DNA of 64,000 nt. Source: Phytophthora colocasiae. Its lineage: Eukaryota; Oomycota; Peronosporomycetes; Peronosporales; Peronosporaceae. Under the pieces are notes generated by a model. That model was given only the letters and a program-made list of their open reading frames with translations, did not search any database and was not told where the DNA came from. The position numbers and the translations under genes are program-made. Of the stretch, positions 63,556-64,000 are shown one piece after another; positions within the stretch are counted from its first letter, which is position 1, and the number at the start of each line of letters is the position of its first letter. The stretch is from contig JAGKQI010000049.1 of NCBI GenBank assembly GCA_018806915.1, positions 1,302,001 through 1,366,000 on the forward strand, given 5' to 3'.

Positions 63556-64000
63556 ATCAACATTTCAGGAGTGATGGTCGTTGATTCCCGTCCCATAATC
63601 GAATGGGCGCTTCTGATTGGCCGCTTCCCACAGTCGTAATCCAAAAGCTTTGTCCGGCCAAGTTCAGCGACCCGACCCGTCCGTCGCCAGTTGCGGCGTT
63701 AAACCGGCCACACCGGATGATTCGATAGATCACTTTGCAATTTGAGTCCTGCCAGCGACTCCAGCTCAGGAGCCACAGAGCTACAAAACTGCAGACAGTT
63801 CAAAATGGCTCCGAACGCGTCCGACACGCCCATGCGCGCCACCATCGAGTACGATAACGGCAAGACACTCATGGCACAGGGACCACAGGCTCTCCACGAC
63901 CACGTCGCCTCCCGCATGGAGAAGGCGCTGGGAAAGAACCTCCCGCAGATGGAGGTGCGCTTCCGGGACGTCTCCATCACGGCCGACATCATGGTCAAGG
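63556..64000. repeat. Large inverted repeat, right arm (ABC promoter and 5' end)
   Basis: Reverse complement of 55504-55934 with one 15-bp insertion in the 5' leader; it continues past the window edge. Includes the same inverted CCAAT box and the Inr-like TCACTTTGCAATTT at 63730-63743. Confidence 0.93.
63804..64000 (+). CDS. PDR-type ABC transporter, second copy (5' end only)
   Basis: The first 65 codons of a gene identical over this length to the start of the ABC transporter at 55700, transcribed in the opposite direction. The frame is open to the window end. Its 5' leader carries 15 extra bases (starting CTACAAAACTGC) between the Inr and the ATG. Presumably a full paralog continues beyond 64000, forming a head-to-head pair; only the N-terminal segment can be confirmed here. 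Confidence 0.85.

Overview
The window looks like a gene-sparse, transposon-rich stretch of an oomycete nuclear genome, most likely Phytophthora or a close relative. The evidence is two RXLR-dEER effector genes, oomycete-type initiator (Inr) core promoters about 60 bases upstream of start codons, very short GT-AG introns (about 42-70 bp), LRR receptor-like kinases of the TKL class, a full-size PDR-type ABC transporter, and Gypsy, Copia, MULE, hAT, pogo-like and Crypton-like mobile elements. The species is not determined.

Layout. 1-3.0 kb: RXLR effector gene 1 behind a 57-bp near-perfect palindrome that contains its Inr in both orientations. 3.0-8.3 kb: a 5.26-kb unit bounded by 30-bp terminal inverted repeats and a 3-bp target duplication, holding four almost identical 1,130-bp direct repeats. 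8.7-9.5 kb: a pogo-like deletion derivative. 9.6-17.1 kb: the most gene-like block, with an RRM protein, a convergent acidic coiled protein, a six-exon FUSC-type membrane protein with two EF-hands, and an Mpo1-like dioxygenase. 18.6-28.4 kb: two tandem LRR receptor kinases. The first is split by a MULE in exon 1 and carries a hAT derivative in an intron; the second is intact. 28.6-31.8 kb: a cytochrome P450 and a hexose transporter. 33.2-49.0 kb: three paralogous MFS transporters (only the middle one intact), interleaved with RXLR gene 2, an LRR-kinase remnant, an RXLR 3' remnant, a secreted metallophosphatase and a Gypsy element. 51.6-64.0 kb: an ABCG/PDR transporter and the start of a second copy in head-to-head orientation, separated by a Copia element with identical LTRs.

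Genes here are single eukaryotic units, not operons. Functional themes are host interaction (RXLR effectors, receptor kinases), transport and detoxification (PDR ABC, P450, MFS, hexose carrier, FUSC-type channel or exporter) and lipid metabolism (Mpo1-like). Six insertions have clear target-site duplications (3, 2, 9, 8, 5 and 5 bp), and three of these elements lie inside host genes. Exon models were derived by eye from splice consensus, reading phase and paralog comparison. Family names rest on recalled motifs; no database search was run.
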